From positions 62,001 to 126,000 of the forward strand of contig NZ_CAKMSR010000006.1 in the NCBI RefSeq assembly GCF_928381705.1: 64,000 nt of DNA. Direction: 5' to 3'. This stretch comes from Rothia nasimurium. Its GTDB lineage: Bacteria > Actinomycetota > Actinomycetes > Actinomycetales > Micrococcaceae. The translations under genes were made by a program, and so were the position numbers. The notes under the pieces are model-generated. The model ran no database searches and had not been told where the DNA came from. It saw only the letters and a program-made list of their open reading frames with translations. This document shows, one piece after another, positions 16,369 to 24,020 of the stretch; position 1 is the stretch's first letter; every line of letters starts with the position of its first letter.

Positions 16369-17246
16369 TGCCAGAAGGGCACTCAATCCACCGCCTGGCC
16401 CGCCAGCTCACCGACGTTTTTGCCGGTGCCCAGCTGGCGGTCACCAGCCCCCAGGGAAGATTTGCGGACGGCGCCGCCCTGCTCGACGGTCATACCTTCG
16501 ACTCGGCTTTTGCCCACGGTAAGCACCTCTTCGCCCGTTTCTCCAACGAGCTCTACCTCAACGTCCACCTGGGAATCTACGGTGCCTTCACCTTCGGTGG
16601 AGATGAGCACTTTACGGGGGCCTCCTCGATTGGTGCTCCCCGTAAAATTGGTGAGCAAGAGGACCACCGGACCGAACTCTCAGCTGAACCTCCTGCACCC
16701 CGGCCGACCACCCGCGTCCGCCTGGTTTCAGAGCACGGCTGGGCAGACCTGGTGGGACCCACTATCTGCCGAACCCTCACTCCCGAGGAAGTGGGGGAAG
16801 TACGCGCAAAACTGGGCCCCGACCCCCTCAACCAGGACGCCGACCCGGCTGCCTTCTACGCTGCGGCGGCCAAGACCAGTCGGCCTATCGGTGTGGTTCT
16901 TATGGACCAGAAGGCCATCTCGGGGGTAGGAAACATCTTTCGCGCAGAATCCCTCTACCGCACCGGTATCGACCCCTTTACCCCGGCTAAAGAATGCAGC
17001 CGCCAGCAGCTTGAAGCCCTCTGGAACGATAACAAGCACCTGTTGGAAATTGGTGTGCGTGTAGGTCGTATCATCACCACCGAGCCCGCCGACAGGCCCG
17101 GCATACCGGAAACCGAGGCCTGGCCTGATCATGCTAACTACGTGTACCACCGCCAGGGCCAGACCTGCCCCCGCTGTGGGGCAACTATCGCGCTGGAAGA
17201 AGTTGCCGGGCGCAAGCTCTACTGGTGCCCGGGCTGCCAGCACTAG
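16368..17246 (+). CDS. Fpg/Nei family DNA glycosylase
   Basis: This 292-residue enzyme is a bifunctional base-excision glycosylase and AP lyase. After the initiator Met, Pro2 and Glu3 begin the catalytic MPEGHS motif, which is of the Nei (PEGH) rather than the Fpg (PELP) kind. The helix-two-turn-helix includes AISGVGNIFRAESLYR, and a zinc finger at the C-terminus uses Cys267, Cys270, Cys287 and Cys290. Oxidised pyrimidines are the likely substrates, by analogy with mycobacterial Nei1. It is coupled to rpiB by stop/start overlap and followed by a strong terminator. Confidence 0.9.
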   Translation: MPEGHSIHRLARQLTDVFAGAQLAVTSPQGRFADGAALLDGHTFDSAFAHGKHLFARFSNELYLNVHLGIYGAFTFGGDEHFTGASSIGAPRKIGEQEDHRTELSAEPPAPRPTTRVRLVSEHGWADLVGPTICRTLTPEEVGEVRAKLGPDPLNQDADPAAFYAAAAKTSRPIGVVLMDQKAISGVGNIFRAESLYRTGIDPFTPAKECSRQQLEALWNDNKHLLEIGVRVGRIITTEPADRPGIPETEAWPDHANYVYHRQGQTCPRCGATIALEEVAGRKLYWCPGCQH

Positions 17247-17278
17247 GTAACTAGCCTAGCTGTAGGCTCAGACGAGAA

Positions 17279-17319
17279 AAGTAGGGCCCCGGTTGTATCG
17301 CCGGGGCCCTACTTGTTTC
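17279..17319. terminator. Bidirectional terminator
   Basis: GTAGGGCCCCGG pairs perfectly with CCGGGGCCCTAC around eight bases. T-rich tracts lie on both sides, so it can end both the glycosylase operon and the convergent lipoprotein gene. Confidence 0.9.
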
Positions 17320-17325
17320 TATGTT

Positions 17326-17994
17326 TTAGCGGTCTGCTAGGTCAGAGAGGTTAAAGCCGGTGGTACCGTCGTTGCACTGTACACTCGCTGGGCCAGTGGT
17401 CGTGCAGGTCATGCCCATCCAGCTGATGGATTGTCCCTCGGGCAGTACCGTGTTGGTCTTGAACCAGTCGTGGGTGGCAGCACGCCCGCGGGCCTGCACC
17501 GTGCGGGGCTGGGTATCACCGGGCCCCATTGATACCGACTGTAGGACCCAGTTCTTTGAGTCATCGGTCATGCAAAATACACCGTAGGTCTGCATCAGGC
17601 AGGCTACCTGGGGGTCAGGAGTCTGGAAGACAACGGAGGGCTGGTCGGCAGCTGCAAAACTATAAGGTGCTACGTCAGCCACCGGGGTTCCAGTGACGAG
17701 ATCGGTGGCCACCAGAGAAACCGGGTCGATGGTAAAGCCGTCGTTGACCGGGGGAGTCAGGGCCGTGGCGCTAGGGGAGGGTGCTGCGCTGGCTGTTTCT
17801 GTTGTGGGCTCAGCGGTGGGGCTGGGGGTGCTGCTTTCGGCTGGAGCAGTGGTCGCACTGCTTGCGGTGCTAGCGTCAGTTTCAGCGGGGGTAGCGGTGG
17901 TCTGGCTGCTCCCGCAGCCTGTCAGTATCAGGACGCCGGTAGCAAGCAGGGCGCTCACCGGAATGAATCGAGCAGATAGGGGTGCTAAAGCCAT
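17326..17994 (-). CDS. Putative lipoprotein, paralogue of the next gene
   Basis: I do not recognise a named family for this 222-residue protein. It has a hydrophobic signal ending in a lipobox with Cys27 (LILTGC), then about 70 residues of Thr/Ser/Ala/Pro-rich linker, then a globular C-terminal domain with two spaced Cys pairs (ACLMQTYGVFC and MTCTTTGPASVQC) likely to form disulfides. The same architecture and cysteine spacing recur in the next gene upstream, so the two are tandem paralogues. It is probably a surface-anchored protein in the wall zone. A low-complexity linker of this kind is common in wall-spanning lipoproteins. Confidence 0.75.
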   Translation of the reverse strand: MALAPLSARFIPVSALLATGVLILTGCGSSQTTATPAETDASTASSATTAPAESSTPSPTAEPTTETASAAPSPSATALTPPVNDGFTIDPVSLVATDLVTGTPVADVAPYSFAAADQPSVVFQTPDPQVACLMQTYGVFCMTDDSKNWVLQSVSMGPGDTQPRTVQARGRAATHDWFKTNTVLPEGQSISWMGMTCTTTGPASVQCNDGTTGFNLSDLADR

Positions 17995-18095
17995 GAAGAA
18001 ATCAACCTTGTGGTCAAAAATGTGAGTGTCTATTCCAATCCTAGGGGAAGAGCAGCCGATTCAAAGGTTAGGGAAGTAGCCGATCCGTGAGTTAT

Positions 18096-18842
18096 TTACC
18101 CGCTGAAGTCCTTGATGGAGTTGCTCAGCGCAAACCAGTGCACCCCGTTATCGCAGCGGGCGGCGCCGTCCGGTGTTGCGGTGCAGCTAAACTCACCGAC
18201 TGTAATCGTGTGGTTGGCAGGTAGTTGGGTGCCGAAGGAGAAGGGGGCGAAGCCGGGGGTGCTGCCCTGGAGGAAGTCCTGGTGGGGTACCGTGCCGGGG
18301 TTAAGCCACATCACGCCGTAGCCGATGCGCCCCTGGGAGCCTGCTCGGTAGCAGCTCACCTGCTCTGTGCTCATGACGCAACCCGCGCCGTCCGCTGTCT
18401 GGAAGTAGACCTTGCCGTCGCCGGCGGGGGTTACCCCGTCGATGCTGGTCTGGTAGGGGGCGAGGTCGGTGATGAGGGTGGTCGCTCCGCTGTTAACTGG
18501 CGGGTTGATGGCCTGTACCGGGGTTTCGGTGGGGGCAGGAGCTGCCGGCTGGGCAGTAGGTGCCTCAGCGGCTGAAGGTGCCGGTGCGGCGGTGGTCTGG
18601 GTGACTGGTTCGGGTGAGCTTGAAGATGCTGCGGCTGCTGTCTCTGAAACCTCAGCGCTGGCAGAAGCCGCGGGGCTGGATGCTGTGGGGGAGGGGGTAG
18701 CGCTGGCGGTGGCACTGTGGCTTGTGACGGGGGCGGACGCCGTGGCGTCGGCCTGGGTCTGTTCGGTTGAGGAAGAGCTACAGGCAACCAGGGCAAGCGC
18801 TGCAGCGAGGGGAAGGGCCGCTTGAAGGGGGCGGGGGCGCAT
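18096..18842 (-). CDS. Putative lipoprotein, paralogue of the preceding gene
   Basis: The 248-residue protein has a lipoprotein signal with Cys21 (LALVAC), a linker of about 100 residues made of Ser, Ala, Thr, Pro and Glu, and a C-terminal domain with GCVMSTEQVSC and FSCTATPDGAARC. The domain aligns with that of the neighbouring lipoprotein (YFQTADGAGC with VFQTPDPQVAC; ARCDNGVHWFALS with VQCNDGTTGFNLS). The function is unknown. Both genes lie on the same strand 101 bp apart, so they may be separate transcripts from a local duplication. GGAGAC lies close before the ATG as a possible ribosome site. Confidence 0.75.
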   Translation of the reverse strand: MRPRPLQAALPLAAALALVACSSSSTEQTQADATASAPVTSHSATASATPSPTASSPAASASAEVSETAAAASSSSPEPVTQTTAAPAPSAAEAPTAQPAAPAPTETPVQAINPPVNSGATTLITDLAPYQTSIDGVTPAGDGKVYFQTADGAGCVMSTEQVSCYRAGSQGRIGYGVMWLNPGTVPHQDFLQGSTPGFAPFSFGTQLPANHTITVGEFSCTATPDGAARCDNGVHWFALSNSIKDFSG

Positions 18843-18938
18843 ACTGTCTCCTTTGACGGTGGGGTGTCCCTCTAATGATAGGGGCCAACGTATATGCTGG
18901 TGAAGAGTTAAACGCCATCATGACATCGAAGGGCTACT

Positions 18939-19688
18939 ATGCGCGATACCGGATACTTGCTAGGGCAGGCCAACCTGGTGCTCTTCGACCTAGATGGCAC
19001 CCTGCTCGATAGCGATACAGCTACCGCGGTGGGTTTTAATCGGGCTGTTCGGGAGTTTGGTTTTGAGGGAGAAATCGACGACACCCAGAGCTACTTCCAG
19101 GCCTGGGCCGATATTCAGCGCGAGGACTTTCAGCGCTATTTGGCCGGTGAGCAGGTTTTTGACGAAAATCGCCTGTTTCGCACGTCGAGTCTCTTGCATC
19201 TGATGACGGGGGAGCAGCAGAGCGCTGACCGGGCTCAGAAGTTTTTGGCGACCCTACAGGAGGAAACCCGTAAGGCTTGGGCTCCTTTTGCTGAGGTTGA
19301 TCGGTTTTTTGAGGAGCTCGGCCACCGGTTTGGGCATCTGCAGGTGGCGGTGATCTCTAACGGTTCTCAACTGACTGAGCAGAAGAAGCTTGACGCTATT
19401 GGTCTGCACGATATGCCCCTGTTTTCGTCGGAGCGGATGGGGATGAGTAAGCCCGACCCCTACCTATTCCGGTTTGTATGTGCCCAGCTGGAGGTAGACC
19501 CGACTTTTGCGGTGCATGTGGGTGATAACTATATCGCGGACGTCGCCGCCCCGGCTCGGGCGGGCCTGCAGGCTGCCTGGGTTAACCGGCATCGCCGTGG
19601 TCAGAAGTTGCCGCGGGGTACAGTGAAGGTGCGCGACCTAGTGGAGCTGTTGGACGCGCCTGCTCCTATTGCTCGCCGTTTTTTCTAG
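18939..19688 (+). CDS. HAD-superfamily hydrolase
   Basis: The 249-residue protein is a phosphatase of the haloacid dehalogenase superfamily. Motif I is FDLDGTLLDSD with nucleophile Asp17 and acid/base Asp19, motif II is VISNGS, motif III is the Lys in GMSKPDP, and motif IV is HVGDNYIAD. A helical cap lies between motifs I and II, as in the YjjG/phosphoglycolate phosphatase class. The substrate cannot be read from sequence. GAAGGG precedes the ATG by eight bases. It ends just before the minus-strand tRNA-Gly terminator and appears to be a single gene. Confidence 0.88.
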   Translation: MRDTGYLLGQANLVLFDLDGTLLDSDTATAVGFNRAVREFGFEGEIDDTQSYFQAWADIQREDFQRYLAGEQVFDENRLFRTSSLLHLMTGEQQSADRAQKFLATLQEETRKAWAPFAEVDRFFEELGHRFGHLQVAVISNGSQLTEQKKLDAIGLHDMPLFSSERMGMSKPDPYLFRFVCAQLEVDPTFAVHVGDNYIADVAAPARAGLQAAWVNRHRRGQKLPRGTVKVRDLVELLDAPAPIARRFF

Positions 19689-19695
19689 GGAAGCA

Positions 19696-19722
19696 AAAAC
19701 GGCCACTCCGAAGAGTGACCGT
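19696..19722 (-). terminator. Terminator of the tRNA-Gly pair
   Basis: On the minus strand ACGGTCACTC-TTCG-GAGTGGCCGT (one G-U pair) is followed by TTTTGC. It lies 95 bp after the tRNA-Gly(CCC) 3' end. Confidence 0.85.
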
Positions 19723-19724
19723 GA

Positions 19725-19830
19725 AGCGAGCGGCTGACGGGATGGAAGCACCGGGTGCGAGTGAACGAGCACTCAAGAGGTGCTGGAATGACTTCCGCCA
19801 GTCCCGAGCGATAGCGAGCGGCTGACGGGA
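19725..19830. repeat. 18-bp direct repeat of the tRNA-Gly 3' end with imperfect hairpins between
   Basis: AGCGAGCGGCTGACGGGA occurs at 19725-19742 and again at 19813-19830, where it forms the acceptor and T-arm 3' side of tRNA-Gly(CCC). The 70 bp between them can fold through AGCACC/GGTGCT and GGAAG/CTTCC. This is the pattern left by an integrase-type or slippage event at a tRNA 3' end. Confidence 0.75.
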
Positions 19831-19887
19831 ATCGAACCCGCGTATCAGGCTTGGGAAGCGTGCGCTCTACCATTGAGCTACAGCCGC
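19817..19887 (-). tRNA. tRNA-Gly (anticodon CCC)
   Basis: The acceptor stem is GCGGCTG with CAGCCGC and discriminator T, the D arm GCTC-AATGGTA-GAGC, the anticodon loop TTCCCAA, and the T arm CGGG-TTCGATT-CCCG. One C-C mismatch lies in the anticodon stem. CCA is not encoded. It is probably cotranscribed with the tRNA-Gly(TCC) five bases upstream. Confidence 0.93.
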
Positions 19888-19892
19888 GTGAG

Positions 19893-19963
19893 AGGGGATG
19901 ACGGGAATCGAACCCGCGTAATCAGTTTGGAAGACTGAGGCTTTACCATTAAGCTACATCCCC
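19893..19963 (-). tRNA. tRNA-Gly (anticodon TCC)
   Basis: The acceptor is GGGGATG with CATCCCC and discriminator T, the anticodon stem TCAGT-CTTCCAA-ACTGA gives anticodon TCC, and the T arm shares its sequence with the neighbouring tRNA-Gly. It forms a two-tRNA transcript with that gene. Confidence 0.95.
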
Positions 19964-20131
19964 GAATGGGGTGCCCAGCATTGTGGACGTGTTCCAGTAA
20001 ACCTGGTCGAACGGGGCCTTGTCAAATCAGGGTGGCGCTGGCGTTTCTCAACACGCCCTGGGCGTAATCGGGGTGCGAGTTAGGTTTTGGGCGGTTGAAC
20101 CGCTAAACTGGGTGGTGCCTTCCGTGCAAAT

Positions 20132-20206
20132 CGGGGTGTGGCGTAGCTTGGCTAACGCGCCTGCTTTGGGAGCAGGAGATCGCAGGTTCGAATCCTGTCA
20201 CCCCGA
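20132..20206 (+). tRNA. tRNA-Pro (anticodon TGG)
   Basis: The acceptor CGGGGTG pairs with CACCCCG, the discriminator is A, and the anticodon arm CCTGC-TTTGGGA-GCAGG gives TGG. The T arm reads GTTCGAA. A TAAACT hexamer about 27 bases upstream is a plausible -10 box. A clean terminator follows. Confidence 0.96.
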
Positions 20207-20220
20207 CGTGAAATAGAACG

Positions 20221-20246
20221 ACCCGCCGGAAACGGCGGGTTTTTCT
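20221..20246 (+). terminator. Terminator of tRNA-Pro
   Basis: ACCCGCCG-GAAA-CGGCGGGT is a perfect hairpin with a GAAA tetraloop followed by TTTTTCT. Confidence 0.93.
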
Positions 20247-20318
20247 ATAGAACGTTATATCTAGCCCCACTCTTTTCCGGGTGGCGGTTCCAATCAAGTT
20301 ATCAGGAGATCAACGGAC

Positions 20319-21617
20319 GTGAAGACTGCCGTCGAGAAGATCAACCCGACCCTCGCAAAGATTGAGGTCGAGGTTCCCTTCGCTGAGTTCAAGACCTACC
20401 TTGACCGTACCTACAAGTCACTGGCTAACCAGATTTCGGTTCCCGGTTTCCGTAAGGGTAAGACCCCTAAGGCTCTCATCGATCAGCGTGCAGGCTTTGA
20501 CTTTGTTGTTGAGAACGCTCTGAACGATGCTCTGAACAACTTCTACCAGCAGGCCCTGGTTGAGAACGAGCTGACCCCCCTGGCTCAGCCCGAGCTTGAC
20601 ATCGTTTCTAAGCCTGAAGAGGGCAACCGCGAAGCTGACGTGAAGCTGACCATCGAGGTCACCGTCCGCCCCGAGATTGAACTGCCTGACTACTCAGGTA
20701 TCAAGGTTGAGGTTGCAAGCGTAGAGGTTACCGAAGAAGACGAGCAGAAGGCTCTCGATGCCCTGCGCGGCCGCTTCGGCACCCTGAAGGCTGTTGACCG
20801 CCCCGCAGCTGACGAGGACTTCCTGACCATCAACATCGCCGCTGAGATTGACGGCGAAGAGGTTGACGCCGCTAACGACCTGTCCTACCAGGTTGGCTCC
20901 GGCACCATGCTGGACGGTCTGGACGAGGCTGTTCTCGGTCTCTCCGCTGGCGAGGACGCCACCTTCGTCACCAAGCTTGCCGGTGGCGAGCACGCAGGTG
21001 AAGAAGCAACCGTTAAGGTTGAGGTCACCGCTGTGAAGGAACGCGAGCTGCCCGAGGCTGACGACGACTTCGCTCAGCTGGCTTCAGAGTTCGACACCAT
21101 CGCTGAACTGAAGGAAGACCTGAAGAAGCAGGCTGCTGATTCCAAGGTTGCCGAGCAGGGTGCAGAAGCACGCGACAAGGTTCTTGATGCTCTGGTTGAA
21201 CTGGTTGAAATCCCCGTTCCCGAGAAGGTTATTGAAGACCAGCTGGCTCAGCACTTCAACACCCCCGGACAGGACGATGACCACGACACCGAAGAGCACC
21301 GCGCAGAGGTTCGCGAGAACACCGAGCGTGCTTTCAAGAACGAAATCATCCTCGACGCTATTGCTGAGAAGGAAGAAGTTTCTGTCGAGCAGGCTGAGCT
21401 CATTGACTACATCATTACCATGAGCCAGCAGTACGGCATGGACCCCAACCAGTTCGCTCAGATGCTCGACGGCTCAGGCCAGTCAGGCATGATTGTTGGC
21501 GAGGTTCGCCGTTCAAAGGCTCTGGCAGCTGTTCTGGCTCAGGCTGAGGTTAAGGACGCCGACGGCAAGGTCGTTGACCTCTCCTCTTTCCTGGGTGAGA
21601 CCGCAGACGCCGAATAA
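20319..21617 (+). CDS. tig: Trigger factor, ribosome-associated chaperone
   Basis: Trigger factor binds at the ribosomal tunnel exit, shields nascent chains and catalyses prolyl isomerisation. The N-terminal ribosome-binding domain contains the signature [10 protein letters not shown] near residue 45. The FKBP-type isomerase domain follows (about 150-235), and the helical chaperone domain completes the 432 residues. The acidic C-terminus and the GTG start with AGGAG about nine bases upstream are typical. Codon use is highly biased towards GTT/GCT/AAG, as for an abundant protein. The gene is monocistronic, with its own terminator. Confidence 0.97.
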   Translation: MKTAVEKINPTLAKIEVEVPFAEFKTYLDRTYKSLANQISVPGFRKGKTPKALIDQRAGFDFVVENALNDALNNFYQQALVENELTPLAQPELDIVSKPEEGNREADVKLTIEVTVRPEIELPDYSGIKVEVASVEVTEEDEQKALDALRGRFGTLKAVDRPAADEDFLTINIAAEIDGEEVDAANDLSYQVGSGTMLDGLDEAVLGLSAGEDATFVTKLAGGEHAGEEATVKVEVTAVKERELPEADDDFAQLASEFDTIAELKEDLKKQAADSKVAEQGAEARDKVLDALVELVEIPVPEKVIEDQLAQHFNTPGQDDDHDTEEHRAEVRENTERAFKNEIILDAIAEKEEVSVEQAELIDYIITMSQQYGMDPNQFAQMLDGSGQSGMIVGEVRRSKALAAVLAQAEVKDADGKVVDLSSFLGETADAE

Positions 21618-21653
21618 GTTTTGCCTCTTGAGGCTCTAAAACTTTTCTAGCTC

Positions 21654-21694
21654 AAGCCCCTGCAAGACCCTGATTGGGTTCTTGCGGGGGCTTT
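21654..21694 (+). terminator. Terminator of tig
   Basis: AGCCCCTGCAAGACCC pairs with GGGTTCTTGCGGGGGCT (one bulged base) followed by TTG; a strong GC stem with a short T tract. Confidence 0.8.
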
Positions 21695-21726
21695 GTGCTG
21701 CCTGCTGGGAAAATTTGTGGGAAAAG

Positions 21727-21750
21727 GCGGACGCGGGCGCCGGCGTCCGC
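21727..21750. repeat. Palindrome built from GCGGACGC
   Basis: GCGGACGC (21727-21734) and GCGTCCGC (21743-21750) form an 8-bp stem around eight bases. It is one of several intergenic hairpins in the window using this octamer, and lies between the tig terminator and the iron-regulated promoter. Confidence 0.6.
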
Positions 21751-21833
21751 GGCTTAAAAGAGGGTGACCTGGGTGGTTAGAAGTCAAATACAGCAAATAA
21801 GTTAAAAAATATTTCGTAATAGGGGTTTCTGGG

Positions 21834-21880
21834 TTGATAAGTAAGGTGGGGCTAACTAATCTTAGGTAAGTCAAGCCTTA
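21834..21880 (+). promoter_or_regulatory. Promoter with overlapping DtxR/IdeR-like iron boxes
   Basis: TTGATA and TAATCT at an ideal 17-bp spacing form a strong promoter. The sequence TTAGGTAAGTCAAGCCTTA (21862-21880) is an interrupted palindrome close to the 19-bp DtxR/IdeR operator, and a second overlapping match, TAAGGTGGGGCTAACTAAT, lies between the -35 and -10 boxes. Iron-loaded repressor here would block transcription of the downstream siderophore transporter. No repressor gene is in the window. Confidence 0.75.
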
Positions 21881-21932
21881 CAAGATGTTGAGGCCTACCA
21901 AGTACACACCACGAACAGATATAGGAAAACCC

Positions 21933-22943
21933 GTGAAGGCCAACCGTATCTCCCTGCTCGCAGCCACCTCCGTTGTAGCACTGGCGCTCACCGCCTGTGG
22001 CGCGGGCACCACCGACGCATCTTCTGAATCCAGCGCGTCCACCTCAGCTTCTGCCAGCCAGTCAGCTGGCACCGTTACCGTTACCGATAACTACGGTGAG
22101 GTCACCGTGACCGTTCCCCCTCAGAAGGTCGCCGCAACCGATAACCGCACCTTTGAGGTTCTCGAGTCTTGGGGTGTCGACCTGGTGGCAGCCCCCATTA
22201 CCCTGATTCCTGCAACCGTCGAGACTTACAAGAACGACTCCTCCATCACCGATATCGGAACCCACCGCGAGCCTAACCTTGAACTGCTCGCTGCTGAAGA
22301 GCCCGACCTGATCGTCAACGGTCAGCGCTTCTCCCAGCACTACGACGCCATCAAGGAACTGAACCCCCAGGCCGCCATCCTCGAACTTGAACCCCGCGAC
22401 GGTCAGCCCCTTGACGAAGAGCTCAAGCGCCAGGTCACCGTACTGGGCGAGGTCTTCGGCAAGCAGGCTGAAGCCGACAAGCTCATCGCAGACTTCGACG
22501 CCGCTCTAGCCCGCGCTAAGGCCGCCTACGATGGCGAATCCACCGTCATGGCCGTCAACGTCTCCGGCGGCGAAATTGGCTACATTGCCCCCTCCATCGG
22601 CCGCACCTACGGCCCCGTCTTCGACATGCTGGGCCTCAAGCCCGCCCTCGAAGTTGAAGGCTCCTCTGACAACCACCAGGGTGACGATATCTCGGTTGAA
22701 GCCATTGCAGAAGCCAACCCCGACTGGCTGCTGGTTCTTGACCGCGATGCTGGCACCAGCACCGATGAAGGTTCACCCGCTGCCGCAGACGTCATCGCCG
22801 GTAGCTCAGCCCTGGCTAACGTCACCGCAATCACCAAGGACCAGATTGCTTACGCTCCGGCTGATACCTACACCAACGAATCCATCATCACCTACACCGA
22901 GATCCTCAACGATCTTGCCGATAAGTTCGAAGCCGCCAAGTAA
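21933..22943 (+). CDS. Siderophore ABC transporter, substrate-binding lipoprotein
   Basis: This protein of about 336 residues belongs to the FatB/CeuE/YclQ-like branch of iron-siderophore binding proteins. The chosen GTG has AGGA seven bases upstream and begins a lipoprotein signal ending LALTAC; an ATG 48 bp upstream has no ribosome site and would spoil the signal. The two-lobed fold is indicated by VTVTDNYGEVTVTVPP, NLELLAAEEPDLIVNG and PDWLLVLDRDAG. It captures a ferric siderophore outside the cell and passes it to the permease pair encoded next. The operon order and the iron boxes upstream support iron rather than vitamin B12 as cargo. A catecholate-type ligand is an inference from the subfamily. 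Confidence 0.88.
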   Translation: MKANRISLLAATSVVALALTACGAGTTDASSESSASTSASASQSAGTVTVTDNYGEVTVTVPPQKVAATDNRTFEVLESWGVDLVAAPITLIPATVETYKNDSSITDIGTHREPNLELLAAEEPDLIVNGQRFSQHYDAIKELNPQAAILELEPRDGQPLDEELKRQVTVLGEVFGKQAEADKLIADFDAALARAKAAYDGESTVMAVNVSGGEIGYIAPSIGRTYGPVFDMLGLKPALEVEGSSDNHQGDDISVEAIAEANPDWLLVLDRDAGTSTDEGSPAAADVIAGSSALANVTAITKDQIAYAPADTYTNESIITYTEILNDLADKFEAAK

Positions 22944-22974
22944 GGCACTGGCTGAGACCCTATAACCGATGAAA

Positions 22975-23011
22975 AAGGAGTCATCCTGCCCTCGCGGCGG
23001 GGTGACTCCTT
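22975..23011 (+). promoter_or_regulatory. Hairpin between binding-protein and permease genes
   Basis: AAGGAGTCA pairs perfectly with TGACTCCTT around a GC-rich loop, directly before the permease start. The left arm contains a ribosome-site-like AAGGAG. The hairpin may hold down permease expression relative to the binding protein, or act as a processing barrier. Confidence 0.55.
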
Positions 23012-23021
23012 GAGGGCATTT

Positions 23022-24020
23022 ATGACGACCACCGAAACCACCCGAGTTAGCCGCACCAGGAACTCCCTGGTCAGCGGCAAATTCCTGCTAGCCAGCCTGG
23101 GAATTGTTGCCCTGCTCGTGCTCTCCTTGTTCACGGGGGAGTACGACATCTTGAACAAGGCTGACGGCGCTGCCATGTTCGCCATCACCCGAATACCTCG
23201 AACCGTTGCCCTGGTGCTGGCCGGGGCAGCCATGGCCATGTGCGGGCTGGTGATGCAGATGCTGACCCAGAACAAGTTCGTGGAACCCACCACCACCGGT
23301 ACCACCGAATGGGCAAGCCTGGGCCTGCTCTTTATGCTCTATTTCTTCCCGGCAGCAAACCTCTTGCAGCAGATGACGGCGGCAATCGTCTTTGCTTTTA
23401 TTGGGTCGATGGTCTTCTTCCTCTTCCTGCGCCGGGTTTCACTCAGATCATCCCTGATTGTTCCCATCGTGGGCATGATGCTGGGTGCCGTTGTTTCGGC
23501 CTTTACCACCTTCTTTGCCCTCCAGACCAACCTGCTACAGAACCTTGGTGTGTGGTTCGCGGGCAGCTTTACGTCTGTGATTAAGGGGCAGTACGAGGTG
23601 CTTTGGCTGGTGCTCCTGGTGGTCGCCGTCATTTTCTGGTACGCCGACCGCCTGACCGTTGCCGGTCTGGGCCAGGAGTTTGCCACGAACGTAGGGCTCA
23701 ACTACGCCCAGATTATGCTGGTAGGTACCGCCCTGATTGCTATCGCCACCGGTGTGGTGACCGTGGTGGTCGGGTCCCTGCCCTTCTTGGGACTAATTGT
23801 TCCCAACATCGTCAGTATGTTCCGCGGTGATGACCTGCGCTCTAACCTACCCTGGGTTGCCCTGACCGGTATCGGGGTCGTGACTATCTGCGACCTGATT
23901 GGGCGCACTATTATCGCCCCCTTCGAAATCCCGGTGTCGGTGATTCTGGGTATCGTGGGTGCTCTTGTTTTTATTGGTCTGATTGTGAAGGGGCGGCCCC
24001 GTGTATCAGCAGGCAAGTAA
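23022..24020 (+). CDS. Siderophore ABC transporter permease 1
   Basis: This integral membrane protein of about 332 residues is a FecCD/BtuC-type permease (YclN/FatD-like) with nine or ten hydrophobic segments. Family marks include RIPRTVALVLAGAAMAMCGLVMQMLTQN, in which the coupling and first core helices are recognisable, and GSLPFLGLIVPNIV with FRGDDLR, the loop that contacts the ATPase. The ATG is supported by GAGGG five bases upstream; in-frame TTG and CTG codons exist further up within a hairpin. It forms the heterodimeric channel with the next gene, which it overlaps by 20 bp. Confidence 0.9.
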   Translation: MTTTETTRVSRTRNSLVSGKFLLASLGIVALLVLSLFTGEYDILNKADGAAMFAITRIPRTVALVLAGAAMAMCGLVMQMLTQNKFVEPTTTGTTEWASLGLLFMLYFFPAANLLQQMTAAIVFAFIGSMVFFLFLRRVSLRSSLIVPIVGMMLGAVVSAFTTFFALQTNLLQNLGVWFAGSFTSVIKGQYEVLWLVLLVVAVIFWYADRLTVAGLGQEFATNVGLNYAQIMLVGTALIAIATGVVTVVVGSLPFLGLIVPNIVSMFRGDDLRSNLPWVALTGIGVVTICDLIGRTIIAPFEIPVSVILGIVGALVFIGLIVKGRPRVSAGK

